Assembly (NCBI RefSeq): GCF_014633365.1 | Contig: NC_068339.1 | Coordinates: 34,295,316-34,359,315, forward strand | Direction: 5' to 3' | Origin: Diospyros lotus | Lineage: Eukaryota; Streptophyta; Magnoliopsida; Ericales; Ebenaceae | Length of the DNA: 64,000 nucleotides | In this document: one piece after another, positions 47,293 through 59,667 of the stretch | Position numbering within the stretch: position 1 is the stretch's first letter | Layout: each line of letters starts with the position of its first letter | Made by a program: the position numbers and the translations under genes | The notes under the pieces: generated by a model | Databases searched by the model: none | Told to the model about the DNA's origin: nothing | What the model saw: the letters and a program-made list of their open reading frames with translations, nothing else

Positions 47293-47481
47293 AGTAACAA
47301 ATACACCTTGTTTAGATAAGTTGTATTTATTACACCTTATTTTAGGCTCAAACCACTCGTATTGGTTGATAACTAATACACCTTATTCTCACACACCACA
47401 CCACTAACCAATAAGAGTGCTTTGAGCCTTAAAATGAAATGGAATAAATATAAATTGTCTAAAAACAAGGTATTCTATTAC
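47293..47481. mobile_element. Foldback MITE
   Basis: 189 bp forming an imperfect hairpin along most of its length. The left arm begins AGTAACAAATACACCTTG and contains GGCTCAAACCACTCGTATTG. The reverse complement of the right arm begins AGTAATAGAATACCTTG and contains GGCTCAAAGCACTCTTATTG. The arms are about 75 bp each. Superfamily not assigned and target duplication unclear. Confidence 0.75.
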
Positions 47482-48650
47482 TCATTAGGGCATGGGGTAG
47501 AAAAACCCTAATACAAAATACCCATTAATTGACTTTACTAAAATTCAATCACTTTCTGATAGAAATATAGGTTTGGACACTTGGATTATTTTTTGCTCAG
47601 GTTCCTTGTCAAAAGACTCAAACTAGGACATCTTCCTTCTATGAATGATTTCTCGATTCAGTTAGTATATTTATGCTTATTTCTGTGTTATGTAAGTGGT
47701 CAACCTGATTGGTTTGAAGTTTGGGTTCGCTACAAATGTCAATGCTCTTACCATCCCTCAAAATTCTAAAAGAACCCATTTTAATGATTTCCTTTATAAA
47801 GTTAAGTCTGCATTCTTCATCAGGGCTTCCATGAAATTTTCATTCCTACAGTATTTCTTTTTGAAAATGCTCGGCCACAACTTAAGTTCGCTTTCCTGTG
47901 AATCATCTAGCTTTGTCCACGCTGGGTTTCCTGGAAAAAAATTTCTTCATGTGCTCCATTCTTAGAACCAGCCACCTCTTTAGACCACACATATATTCAG
48001 AAGTCACTCAATTTCTACAATCTTTTCACATAGATCCTTAGGTAGGTTACAAGAACTAATTGTGTAATTTAACTCAAGAGACATTTCTTCCAGCAAATGA
48101 CAGCCTTGTAGAATCAGCTACTTTGCAAGCCTTGATTGGCTTAGGAATGAAAGTGATAAATTCATGGTTCATTTTTTTTTTAAAAAAGAAATTCATTATT
48201 GAAAAAGGCGTTGACCATGCCTATTTTTATATAAACCTCCTTTAGAATTTTGCAAGAAGCCATGTAGAATATTGGAGAGAATCAATGTGATCCTCGGTAA
48301 GAGACTTCTGTGGTGGTAAGATGGAAAGAACTTTTTTGTTCTTTAGTGAGCACTGGTTTGAGGACGTCAGCCACCAGTTCTGGTCTTTTTGGTTTGGATA
48401 TGATGCATAGTCTCTTTAAGTAGAAAAGAAATTGATTTCTTATGCTCTCCCTAGCTTCTGTCTGCTCACATTTCTTCTTTTTGAGTGCCTCTTATCATTT
48501 TCAAATGCTCTCCCTGTCTTCTCTCAAAGTCATTTAACTTATTCAGCTACATTTTCTTGGCTTGGACATTTTTTCTTCATTTTGTAGATGTGCTTTTTGA
48601 GCTTTCTACTTGTTATTTTTCTGTTGTAAATTTATCCTTTGCATCTTTGG
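47482..48650. other. Intergenic stretch
   Basis: No gene supported; several short open frames without recognisable domains. Confidence 0.35.
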
Positions 48651-48651
48651 C

Positions 48652-48919
48652 AGGTTTGGGGCAGTGGAGGCAATCCAATCCACTTGCACTTTCTCAACAG
48701 CTTTTGCATAATATTTCATCATCTCCATTTCCAACTAGCACAGGAAAAAGGGCTTCCAATTTTGCTAGTTTGCTCTGTGAAAAGAAACCCTCATTGAAGA
48801 GGGATTTACTTCACTGTGGATTTGCAATGTTGGGATGTTTTCCACTTGTGCGCTCTTTAAGTTTTTCTGCAGAGTCGATAAGTTCAGCATCTGGAGAGGC
48901 TGAAGACTGGAGATATTGA
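48652..48919 (+). other. Unassigned open segment after a splice-acceptor-like site
   Basis: About 88 open codons following TTGGCAG, ending at a TGA. It has polar, Ser-rich sequence with WRQSNPLALSQQLLHNISSS and VRSLSFSAESISSASGEAED. Base composition is less AT-rich than its flanks, and it could be a lone terminal exon or a gene relic. I do not recognise a family. No upstream exon was found. Confidence 0.25.
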
Positions 48920-49494
48920 AACACAAATCTGATTGCAACATGGTCTGGAGGTTTGGTGATCTTCTTAAATACTACTAATCTAAAAAGCATTACATGTGCC
49001 AAACTATTTAACAGGCTACTATTCTTCAATACATATTAGATGTTATGCTAGATATGATCCAATTAGTGGAAAACTGCAGTAGACTCTGCAAAATACTCTG
49101 CCCCAATTTCCCAGTTTTAGTCCATGAAGTTTCTTCTGGGTTCCAAGCTAAACTATGCCCACAAAAGAAATTAGAGGCCCTTTGATTATGGTTAAAAGTG
49201 ATGTTCAATTCTAGTAACAGGTGTATTTTAAACGTGTATGGTGAACTTCTTCTATAAAATTCTTTCAAAAAATTGATTCTAAAACACCTAAATTTTCAGG
49301 ACTAACAGAAAGCTAAAGATAAAAAAGTTCTATGAAATTGTTTCCAAATTCAAAATAATGAAAACAAAGATAAAAAACAAAAAATCTAACTATAATTAAT
49401 TACTAACATTCTTTTATATTTAAAAAGATTTTCATAAATTTATTTGACCGAGTGAGTACTAGTAATACAAACTATATTGTTTTTCTTTTATAGA
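48920..49494. other. Intergenic stretch
   Basis: AT-rich, no recognised feature, up to the copia insertion site. Confidence 0.4.
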
Positions 49495-49766
49495 TGTCGG
49501 GAAATAAGGAATATTTTTCAGAATTATCAGATTTGTGGATTATTGTTTATTTCCTATATTTGTGGGTTTTTTTTTTTTTTTTTGGTCAGTTGTTTTTATC
49601 TAGTAGTGGGCTGATTTATGGTCCTTAATTTGTGTTTTGTTTCAGATTAGGTGGTTAGATAGTGGTTCCTTATTTCGAGGAAGTGGGCAGTTCTTCTCCT
49701 AAATTGTATATATAGCGAGTCTATTGTGCTGGAAATAAGATAGTTTTTCCTCGCTAAATCCTAACA
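49495..49766 (+). repeat. 5' LTR of the complete copia element
   Basis: 272 bp, TGTCGGGAAATAAGG to AAATCCTAACA, with a long T-run absent from the 3' copy. A rough hand comparison with the 3' LTR gives about 20 substitutions in about 250 aligned bases, mostly C/T and G/A changes. Confidence 0.92.
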
Positions 49767-49871
49767 TGGTATCAGAGCCATAGGCATTCTATTTCTAGGA
49801 AGCTGATACTTTGTTCCGTAGTGACCTTAAGCCTAGCAATCTTGTGACTTGAGAGATCAAGTGCAATTCAT

Positions 49872-50294
49872 TTGGAAGCTATGTCTACTATAACAAAATC
49901 GAGTGGTGCATCTAAAGCACCAATTAGAACAACTATTAGCGGGGAGAACAAAAGCAGTACCCCATCTAGAGAATTAAAGAACATCTAGGCAACCTATAGG
50001 CTAAATGGTAAGAATTATTTGAAGTGGTCTCAATTGGTTCGTTCATTTCTAAAAGGGAGAGGCGAGCTGAGCCATTTTCTCGGTACTGGACCTAAACAAG
50101 GAGACCATACATTTGAAGCTTGGGATGAAGAAGATTTTATGGTAATGTCTTGGTTATGGAATTCAATGCTTTTTGAGATAAGTGATATTGTTATGTTCTT
50201 AAGTACAACTAGAGAAATTTGGGATATAGTCAAGCAAACTTATTCTAAAGTTTGAGATGCAACCCAAATTTATGACATTAAAACAAAGATCTCA
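49872..50294 (+). pseudogene. Copia gag, first part
   Basis: Gag start region followed by WSQLVRSFLKGRGELSHFLG, VMSWLWNSMLFEISDIVMFL and STTREIWDIVKQTYSKV. It is interrupted at 50294 by the LINE insertion and continues at 51853 (TKQGNRSITEYSNLLQTLW, KDRIYEFLTGLNIEFN). In-frame stops are present before and after the break. Confidence 0.85.
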
Positions 50295-51836
50295 ATAGAA
50301 GCATGGAAATGTGAGCTACACATTCTATCGACGCATAAGTTCAAATGAAATAAAGCAAGCATTAAAAAAGATGAAAAATCATAAGGCAGTGAGACTAGAT
50401 AATATACCAATAGAAGCATGGAAATGCATGGGAGAAGAGGGCATCTCCTGGCTAACGCAACTATTTAACGCCATCCTTAAATAAAAAAAGATGCCAGATG
50501 AGTGGAGGAAGAGTACTTTGGTTCCTATATACAAGAACAAAGGAGATGTTCAAAACTGTGAAAATTATAGAGGAATTAAGTTAATGAGTCATACCATGAA
50601 ACTCTGGGAGAGAGTAATAGAGCAGAGGCTCAGAAAGGAAACAAAGGTGTTAGAAAATCAGTTTGGTTTCATGCCTGGTAGGTCAACAATGGAAGCTATA
50701 TATTTACTGAGGCGTCTAATGGAAAGGTATCGAGATCATCAGAAGGACCTACATATGGTGTTTATAGATCTAGAAAAGGCCTATGATAGGGTCCCTAGAG
50801 AAGTATTAAGGAGGGTTTTAGAGAAGAAAGGAGTTAAAATAGCCTATATACAAGCCCTTAAGGACATGTATCATGGTGTAGAGACAAGGGTCAGAACATG
50901 CGGAGGGGATACTGAACCATTTACAACTACAATAGGACTGCATCAAGGTTCTGCACTAAGTCCATACTTATTTACCCTAGTAATGGATGAACTCACTAAA
51001 GATATTCAGACAAATGTGCCATGGTGTATGCTATTTGCAGACTACATAGTGTTGGTGGATGAAACAAAAGAAGGAGTGAACACTAAGCTTGAGTTGTGGA
51101 GAAACAATTTAGAATCTAAGGGATTTAAATTAAGTAGAAAGAAAACAGAATATATGGAATGCAAATTTAGTAAAAATGCAAGAGTGGATGATGTTATAAT
51201 AAAATTAGAAGACCAAATCTTACAAAGAAAAGACCATTTTCGATATTTGGGATCAGTGATTCAAAAAGATGGAGAAATCCACGAGGATGTCGCACATAGA
51301 ATTAAGGCAGGTTGGCTAAAATGGAGAAATGCATCGGGGGTGTTATGTGATGGTAAAATCCTATTAAAATTGAAAGGAAAATTTTATAGGACAGCTATAA
51401 GATTAGTCTTGCTGTATGGCTCAGAATGTTGGGCAGTCAAATACCAGCATGAGCAAAAGATGAGTGTAACGGAGATGAGAATGTTAAGATGGATGTGCGG
51501 ACATACAAAAAAGGATAAAATTAGAAATGAAGTTATTCGTAATAAGGTAGGAGTAGTGCCAATCGAGGAGAAGATGAGAGAGACTAGACTAAGATGGTTT
51601 GGTCATGTGAGAAGGAGACTAAGAGACGCTCCTGTGAGGAGAGTTGATGAAATGGAACAATTAGTCACAAAAAGAGGTAGAGGTAGACCCAAGAAGACTT
51701 TGGGAGAGACATTAAAATTTGATATGAAATATATGGATCTAAATGAGGATATGAAAAAAGACAGAAATACATGGAAGTCTAAAATTCATGTAGCCGACCC
51801 CACATAGTGGGATAAAGGCTGGATATGTTGTTGTTG
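50295..51836 (+). mobile_element. 5'-truncated RTE-type LINE inside copia gag
   Basis: 1542 bp with a perfect 16-bp target duplication TAAAACAAAGATCTCA (50279-50294 and 51837-51852). The ORF 50491-51807 (438 codons) is the RTE reverse transcriptase from the [20 protein letters not shown] motif to the VADPT end. [31 protein letters not shown] and [13 protein letters not shown] are well kept, but the catalytic FADD reads FADY ([15 protein letters not shown]), which should abolish polymerase activity. It ends in a GTT repeat like the copy at 35368. The endonuclease half is missing, as expected for 5' truncation. Confidence 0.95.
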
Positions 51837-52876
51837 TAAAACAAAGATCTCAGCAACAAAGCAAGGAAATCGATCAATCACTGAATATTCCAATCTCCTT
51901 CAAACTTTGTGGTAAGAAATGGATCGCTACCAATGTATCAAAATGACCTGCAGTGAGGATGTAAATCTACTAAAAAGGTTTATTGAAAAAGACAGGATTT
52001 ATGAGTTTCTTACTGGTTTAAACATTGAGTTTAATATAGTGAGAGTATAGATACTTGGGAAAGAGGACTTTAAACTCTAGCTATTTTCTATGCTGAGGAA
52101 GGAAGGAGAGGAGTCATGCTTGAGAGTCCTACGGTTGAAAATTCTGCACTAATGACAAGAAGAGTACCCATGCAGCATTCCAGTATTGAACACCATGGGG
52201 GTGAGGCTAAAAGAACTCCAGATGGGTCTTTTGGTTAAGCAAGGATCTATTATGGTGTACATATTGTAAGAAGCCTAGACATACTATAGACAAATGTTGG
52301 AAGTTACATAAAAAGCCACAAGTTGAGAGTAAAAGGACATCAGGCAAGCAGAAGAGGCAGGAGCAGGCCTATGTGGCAAACACACAATAGGTTGGAGAAA
52401 TGGATTCTTCAGAATCATTAACAATCGAGTTCAACAAGTAAGAAATAAATTACCAAACTAAGACAACTAATTGGATCCCTAGAAAAACCTATCGGATCAA
52501 GTACCTATACTCCTAACTTTTTCAAGTATATATTTCTTCTCTCATGCACTAAATGCCTCAAATACTACTCTCTCAAGTGCCTAGATTATTGATTTAGGGG
52601 CCACAGATCATATGACATGTTCCTTTCAAAAATTTATTTCGTATACCCCTTGTCCTAGCAACAGAAAAATTACCATAGCTGATGGTACAACCACTATGGT
52701 AGTAGGTTAAAGAGATGTGTATATCAATTGATGTCTTAACTTAAAAAATGCCCTACATATACCTAAGTTATTTACTAACCTTGTTTCAATTCAGAAACTC
52801 ACCACAAATTCTAATTGTAGGGTGATTTTTTATCCCTCTCATTGTGAAATTTAGGAGCAGGACACAAGGAGGATGA

Positions 52877-53880
52877 TTGTACATGCTAAAGAGAGAAGGT
52901 CTCTATTATCTTGAGGAACAAAGTGGACAGGAGACTATGGCAGCTAAATTCTCTCTAATGTCCTGTATAACTGAATCCTCACAGTCACGCAAAGAAAGGA
53001 TTTGGCTACAACACCTACGTCTTGGTCATCCATCTTTTAATGTTTTTAAGATAATGTGTCCTTTATTGTTCAAAGGATTAGTTGGAGAAGACTTTTAATG
53101 TGACATATATGAATTTGCAAAACACAAGAGGACATCCTTTCCAATTAATATGAAAAGAAGTCATTTTCCATTTGCTCTTATATATAGTGGCGTCTGGGGT
53201 CCATCTCCTATTCCTAATATCACCGGGGCTTGGTGGTTTGTGTCATTTATTGATGATTGTACTTGTGCCCCTTGGATTTATCTTTTAAACAACAAATCTT
53301 AAGTGAGTTATGTAGTTCTTGTTTTCTATAATATGGTAAGAACTCAATTCAATGTTGAGATCAAACGAATTCGATCTGATAATGCTAAGGACTATTTCAA
53401 TCAGTTCCTTACTTCCTATTTCCAAGCAAGAGGCATAATTCATGAGTTCTCATGTGAATACTTCAAAGCAAAATGGGGTGGCCAAAAGAAAGAATGGACA
53501 TCTAATTATCACTAGAACTCTCTTATTTCAAAGGAATGTTCCAAAACAGTATTGGGGGGAAGCTATCTTAATTGCTACTGATCTCATAAACCAACTACCA
53601 TCAAGGAATCTAAATTCTCAAAGTCCTCTCCAACTACTGTCTCAATTCCTTCCACAAATTTCAATCTCTGATGGTCTTATACTTGGAATATTTGGGTGTG
53701 TAGCATTTGTTCATTTACACTCTCAACAAAGGGAAAAACTTGATCCTAGAGCTCTTAGATGTATTTTTGTGGAATATTCACCTACTCAAAAGGGGTATAA
53801 ATGTTTTCGTCCACTAACCAAAATATTCTTTGTATTAGTGGATGTTACATTTGCTAAACAAAATCAGTATTTTGTTTAGA
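52877..53880 (+). pseudogene. Copia pre-integrase and integrase domains
   Basis: Begins with the pre-integrase region (LQHLRLGHPSFNVFKIM). A CDIC-type zinc motif region follows, then the integrase core with [25 protein letters not shown] and HEFSC, a frameshift, then [31 protein letters not shown] and VFLGYS-like sequence. Catalytic positions are spread over at least three frames. Confidence 0.85.
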
Positions 53881-54389
53881 ATTCCCTTCAAGGGGTGACC
53901 TCAATAATTGAGGAAAAGGATAGAGATCTATTTCTTCTTGAGTTGCCATCCTTATTACCTTCTCCTATTCAACACATACAACTTATTGTTACATCCTTAG
54001 AACCTGCATCTAACACCCAGTTCAAGCCTCAAGAACAGATACAAAAAGTTTCAGTTTAGGAACCTGAACACCGTCCACTTCAAGTATACTCAAGAAGAAA
54101 GAGACTAGTTGCTCCTTCAACACTTGTTCAAGCATCTAAATCAACACCTGTTCAAGCATCTGAATTCGCACCTGGTCCTAATTAAATTGAACTTGTTAAT
54201 GATATATCTAACTCAAGTGATAGTGATCTACCTATTGCTACTTGCAAAGGAACTGGAACCTGTAGAAAACACCCCATGCACGTATTCATGTCCTATAAAA
54301 ATTTTTCTTCTAGTCATAAAGTCTTTCTCACCAACATTAGCTCAATTCCCATACCAAAAACAGTATCTGAGGCATTAAGCAATGAGAAT

Positions 54390-55890
54390 TGGAGAGATGC
54401 TATGACGGTAGAGATGTAGGCACTTGAAAAGAATAGGACGTGGGATCCAGTAAGGCTGCCTAAAGGGAAGATGCCAATGGTGTGTTGGTGGATATTCACA
54501 ATGAAATACAACTTAGATGGGTTATTAGAAAGATATAAAGCAAGGTTAGTTGCTAAGGGCTATACCCAAACCTATGGTGTGGATTATCTTGAAACCTTTA
54601 CTCTAGTTGCAAAAATGAATACCAATAAGATATTGCTATCCCTATCAGCTAACTTTAGTTGGAAATCACAACAATTTGATGTGAAAAATGTCTTTCTACA
54701 TGGAGATCTAGAGGAATAAATCTATATGGAAGTACCACTAGGATTGAGTTCAACAAAAGAAAAAAGGCAGTATGTAGGTCAAACAAAGCTCTATATGGGT
54801 TGAAGCAATCACCAAGAGCTTGGTTTGAAAATTTTACCAAAGCCATGCTAAAGTTGGGATACAAACAAAGCCAAGGAAACCATACTCTATTCATAAGACA
54901 TTCTGTTGCTAAAAAAATAACTATTTTGTTGGTTTATGTAGATGATATTATAATGACAAGAGATGAATTGGAAGGAATGGAAAGTCTAAAGAAGTGTTTA
55001 ATAAAGGGCTTTGAAATTAAAGAGCAAGGCAAGCTAAATTATTTTTTGGGCATTGAAGTAGCTCACTCTCAGCAAGGGATTTTCATATCCCAACAGAAGT
55101 ACATTCTTGATTTATAAAGTGAGATTAGTATGCTAGGATGCAGGCTAACTAAAACCCCTATTGAGCCTAACCATAGACTAAGTAGTAGTCTTGAAGATAC
55201 AGCAACAGATAAAGTTCTCTACCAAAGATTAGTTGGGAGACTCATTTATCTATCACATATTAGGCCTGACATAGCATATACAACGGGAGTTGTTAGTCAA
55301 TTCATGCACAATCCTAAGGAGGTACACCTAAAAGCAGTGTATAGAATTTTGCATTATCTAAAGGGTACACCAGGCAAGGGAATTTTGTTCAAAAGAGGGC
55401 AAGAACTAACTCTTGAAGCCTATACGGATACTGACTATGCAGGGTCAATAGTTGGTAGGAGGTCAACATCCGGGTATTCCACTTTCCTAAGGGGGAATAT
55501 TGTGACTTTGAGGAGCAAGAAGCAAAATGTGGTGTTAAGATCAAGTGCATAGGCAGAATTTAGGTCCATGGCCCTTGGAATTTGTGAGTTACTATGGATA
55601 AAAATAATTCTAGAAGATCTGAAAGTCAAATGGAAGGATCCTATGAAGATATATTGTAATAATAAGTCAGCTTTTAATATTACACACAATTTAGTGCAAC
55701 ATGATCGGACTAAACATGTGGAAGTTGACAGGCATTTTTTAAAAGAAAAGCTTGAAAGTGGTCTAATTTGTACTCCATTTGTGCCTATAAGAAGTCAGCT
55801 TGCAGATTTACTCACCAAAGGCTTTCCAGGGACTGCTTTTCAACGGTTAACAAGCAAGCTGGGAATAGAGGATATACATTCACCAATTTG
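54390..55890 (+). pseudogene. Copia reverse transcriptase and RNase H
   Basis: RT starts with NWRDAM and LEKNRTWDPVRLPKGK, then [65 protein letters not shown] and [20 protein letters not shown]. RNase H follows with YLSHIRPDIAYTTGVVSQFM, DYAGSIVGRRSTSGYSTFL, NKSAFNITHNLVQHDRTKHV and ADLLTKGFPG. It is split by stops at 54717, 55117 and 55550. Confidence 0.9.
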
Positions 55891-55898
55891 AGGGGGAG

Positions 55899-56158
55899 TG
55901 TTGGGAGATAAGGAATATTTTTCAGAATTATTAGATTTATGGATTATTGTTTGTTTCCTATAGTTGTGGGTTGTTGTTTTTTAGTGTTTTTATCTGGTAG
56001 TGGACTGATTTATGGTCCTTAATTTGTGTTTTGTTTTAGATTAGGTGGTTAGATAGTGGTTCCTTATTTTAAGGAAACGGGTAGTTCTTCTCCTAAATTG
56101 TATATAGTGAGTTTATTGTGCTAGAAATAAGATAATTTTTGCTTGCTAAATCCTAACA
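55899..56158 (+). repeat. 3' LTR of the complete copia element
   Basis: 260 bp, TGTTGGGAGATAAGG to AAATCCTAACA, directly after the polypurine tract. Confidence 0.92.
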
Positions 56159-56229
56159 ATTGATGCTTTTAATTTATATTTAAAATATCCCTTATTGGAC
56201 ATGGGAGCCCAATAGTAAAAAAAAACAAA

Positions 56230-59200
56230 GAAATTAAAGTAACATGATATATTTGGACGAGTGTCTAATATGTACTCCATGGTTGCCCTCCTTAGGACAA
56301 TGTTGCAATTCCTGAGGGTGCAGATGCACAATCCGTGGTACCTGATATCTCTCATACTAAACAACCAACTTCTATATATATGATCTCTACTGAGGAGTTG
56401 GCTGAGTATCGTTAGTTTCTGGCAGCTCGACGGGCCTCATCCCCCATAGCTTCTATTGCCCAGGGATCTCTTTCTTCTACTCAGTCCCTCATTAGTACTC
56501 ATATATGTCTTACAAATCTTTATTCTCTCATTTTGATTCATTTTCTTCCTTTCCTCCCATCACTGTGACTAATGGGTTTAAAACCCTTCCCACTAATATC
56601 AGTGGGGTTGATCCACTTCTATCTCTCTCTCTTAATTATGTTTTACATGTTCCTAATTGCCCATATAGTCTCATTTTTATTAGTCGTCTCATTCGTTCTT
56701 TTAATTATTGTGTCATCTTTGATTCTGATTCTATTCTTATGCAGGATTGGGGTACAGGACGGATGATTGGCACCAGGCGTGACTTTAAGAGACTTTACCA
56801 TCTTGCCTTGTCGTTATATATGGCATTTGCCTATGCTACTTTGTCTTCGTTGACTTTTCTAGAATGCGAGTCTTGTCAACTAGGCAAACATGTTCATTCT
56901 TCTTATTCTAGTCGTCTTAATAAATGAGTTAATGCTCCTTTTGATCTTATACATTCTGACATTTGGGGTCCTAGTAGAGTCAAGTCTAAACAGAGTTTCT
57001 CCTATTTTGTTACATTCATTGATGATCATTCTCGTTGTACTTGACTTTATTTAACGAAAGATTGTATTGAATTGCAATCTTTATTCACTTCCTTTTGTAA
57101 TGAAATTTCTACTCAATTTGGTCATACCATTCGGATCCTTCGCAGTGATAATGCCAAGGAATATTGTTCTCATGCATTTCAAGCTTTGCTCTCATCACGG
57201 GGTATTGTTCATTAGTTCTCTTGTCCTTATACTCCACAACAAAATGGGGTGGCTGAACATGAAAATCGTCATCTCATTGAGACTGCTTAGACGCTTCTCC
57301 TTCACATACATGTTCCTGTTGTTTTTTAGGATACCACTTTTCTCACTTCTAGTTATCCGATCAACTGAATGCCGTCCACTGTTTTGAATGGAGCCATTTC
57401 ACATACTTTACTTTTTCCTCGTGATCCCATCTATCCTATCCTCCCCCGTGTCTTTAGATCAACTTGTTTTGTCCATCTTCTTTCCCTTGGTCGTGATAAA
57501 TTATCTCCTCGCTCGATCAAGTGTGTATTTCTAGGCTACTCTCGTCATCAAAAGGGATACAAGTGCCACTCTCTTGAATTTGGTAGATACTTTCTCTATT
57601 CTGATGTCACATTCTTTGAGTTTACACATTTTTTCTCTTCCTTGTCTGATGGGTCTTCTTCCTCCCTTCATGAGGTTCTTCATGTCCCTTCTTTTCCTCC
57701 TATGGTCCCAGTACTTGTTCATATTCCTCTTGTTCTTCTTTAGACTTATCAGTGTCGTCTTAAGCCTCCATTAGTGCCTCCAGCTCCAGCTCCTCCTATT
57801 GTCGGTGATGGTATTCGTTCAGACTCATGTCTTCCTCCAGTTGGTGCCATTATTCCATCTCCCTCCAACTCTGCCCAAGCTCCTATTCACTGTGGCACAC
57901 ATTACACTCGAAATCCTTATCCCATTTATACTTTTGTGAGCTATCACCGTTTGTCACTTGTTTATTCGGCTTTTGTATTTGCTATCTCTTTTGTTTCTAT
58001 TCCTAAGACAGATGCTGAAGCTTTTTCTCACCTTAGGTGGAGACATGCTATAGATGAGGAGATGTCTGCCTTGCTGCCTAATGTGGCGTGGGATCTAGTT
58101 CCTCTCCCTCCGAGGAAGTCTGCTATTGGTTGTCGGTGGGTGTTGGTTCAGATGGCTTTCTTGATCGTCTGAAGGCTTGGTTGGTTGCTAAGGGTTATAC
58201 TCAAATTTTTGGCCTAGACTATGGTGATACATTTTCTCCCATAGCTAAGATTTCTTCTATTTGTGTTTTTCTTGCAATGGCCACTATTCAACAGTGGCCT
58301 CTTTATCAATTGGATATTAAAAATGCTTTTCTTCATGGCAACCTTCAAGAGGAAGTGTATTGGAGCAACCTCTTGAGTTTGTTGCTCAGGGGGAGTCTCA
58401 ATTGGTATGTCGCCTAAAGAAGTCCTTATAATGGCCTAAAACAATCTCCTGTGTGCTAGTTTGGTTGCTTTAGTTTTGCCATCCAATCTTTTGGTATGAG
58501 TAGAAGTGAAGCTAATCATTCTATTTTCTATCACCATTCTCCTAGTGGGGTCATGTTATTGGTGATGTATGTAGATGACATTGTTATTGCAGGAGATGAT
58601 AAGGTTGGTATTGAGCAGTTGAAGACTCATTTGCATTCTCATTTTCAGACCAAGAATTTGGGCAGGTTGAAGTATTTTCTTGGCATTGAGGTAGCTCAAT
58701 TTGCCCATAATGTGCGCCTCTCTCAAAGGAAGTATGCCATAGATATTTTGGAAAAGACCAGTATGCTTGATTCCTAGCCTATATATACTCTTATGGATCC
58801 TAATGCCTAATGTTAAGCTTGTACCAAGACAGTGGGAAGCCATTGGAGGATCCTTGGCAATATAGGAGGCTGGTTGGGAAGCTTACTTACTTCACTATTG
58901 CACGACCAAATATCTCTTTTGTTGTTAGTGTGGTAAGTCTATTCTTGGACTCCCTTTGTGATAGTCACTGGCATGCTTTAATGCATATCTTCAGATACAT
59001 TAAAAGTGCTCCTGGTAAAGGCTTGTTGTTTGAGAACAAAGAAAACAAGTACATTGTTGGATACACTAATGCAGATTGGGCTGCTTATCCTATAGATAGG
59101 CGCTCTACCTTGGGTTACTGTATCTTGTTTGCAGGAAATTTAGTGTCTTGAAAGAGTAAGAAGCAAAATATTGTGGCTAGATCTAGTGCAGAAACGAAAT

Positions 59201-59665
59201 ATTGAGCCGTGGCTTTAGCCACATGTGAGTTGATTTGGCTCAAGCAACTTCTTACTTAATTGAAATTTGGATATTCAAGGCCTATGCAACTTATTTGTGA
59301 TAATCAGACGGCTTTTCATATTGCCTCTAATCTAGTTTTTTATAAGTGGACCAAACATATAGAGATAGACTGTCACTTTGTGATATGGAAATTTATTTCT
59401 GGAGATATTACTACCTCATTTGTTGGCTCTAATGACCAGCTGACTAATCTTCTTACCAAAGCATTACGGGGTCCACTGCTTGCCTACATTTATACTATCA
59501 AAGTAGGCGCATATATAATATATATGCTGAATAGTATTGTACATATATATTAGAAAGATATGTTGTCCCATGGTTATACCTTGTAGATTGTGTGTGTGTG
59601 TGTGTTTATACACCTCATTGTGAATAAAATAATCTAAAAACTGTTCTCCTCTCAAAACACAATAC
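56230..59665 (+). pseudogene. Second Ty1/copia element, 5'-truncated
   Basis: Starts within the end of gag/protease (56290-56620), with no 5' LTR or primer site seen. Domains in order: pre-integrase (ECESCQLGKHVHSSY at about 56860), integrase (LIHSDIWGPS, FIDDHSR, SDNAKEY, then a broken NGVAEHENRHL and VFLGYSRHQKGYKC), RT (LVAKGYTQIFGLDYGDTFSP, LDIKNAFLHGNLQEEVY, MYVDDIVIAGDD intact), RNase H (NADWAAYPIDRRSTLGYCIL, KHIEIDCHFV, LLTKALRG). LTR-like sequence with a polyadenylation-type 'gtgaataaaat' runs to about 59660. Many stops. Confidence 0.87.
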
Positions 59666-59667
59666 AG

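Larger units (their letters stand above)
49495..56158 (+). mobile_element. Ty1/copia retrotransposon with both LTRs, LINE inside
   Basis: Complete but dead copia element. LTRs are 49495-49766 and 55899-56158. The flanks ATAGA and ATTGA fit a 5-bp target duplication with one change. A primer-binding site TGGTATCAGAGCC starts at 49767, and a polypurine tract TGAGGGGGAG lies just before 55899. Gag is split by a LINE at 50295-51836. Then follow a CCHC knuckle (CTYCKKPRHTIDKC, intact), protease with DLG for DSG (IDLGATDHMT), integrase, RT with YVDD (LLVYVDDIIM) and RNase H. The order PR-INT-RT-RH defines copia. Many stops and frameshifts. Confidence 0.93.

Noticed and set aside
47581..48245. Several 60-90 codon + strand frames as exons of a second gene
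   Set aside because: No splice-consistent frame, no recognisable domain, and AT-rich composition; only the segment at 48652 was kept as a weak candidate.
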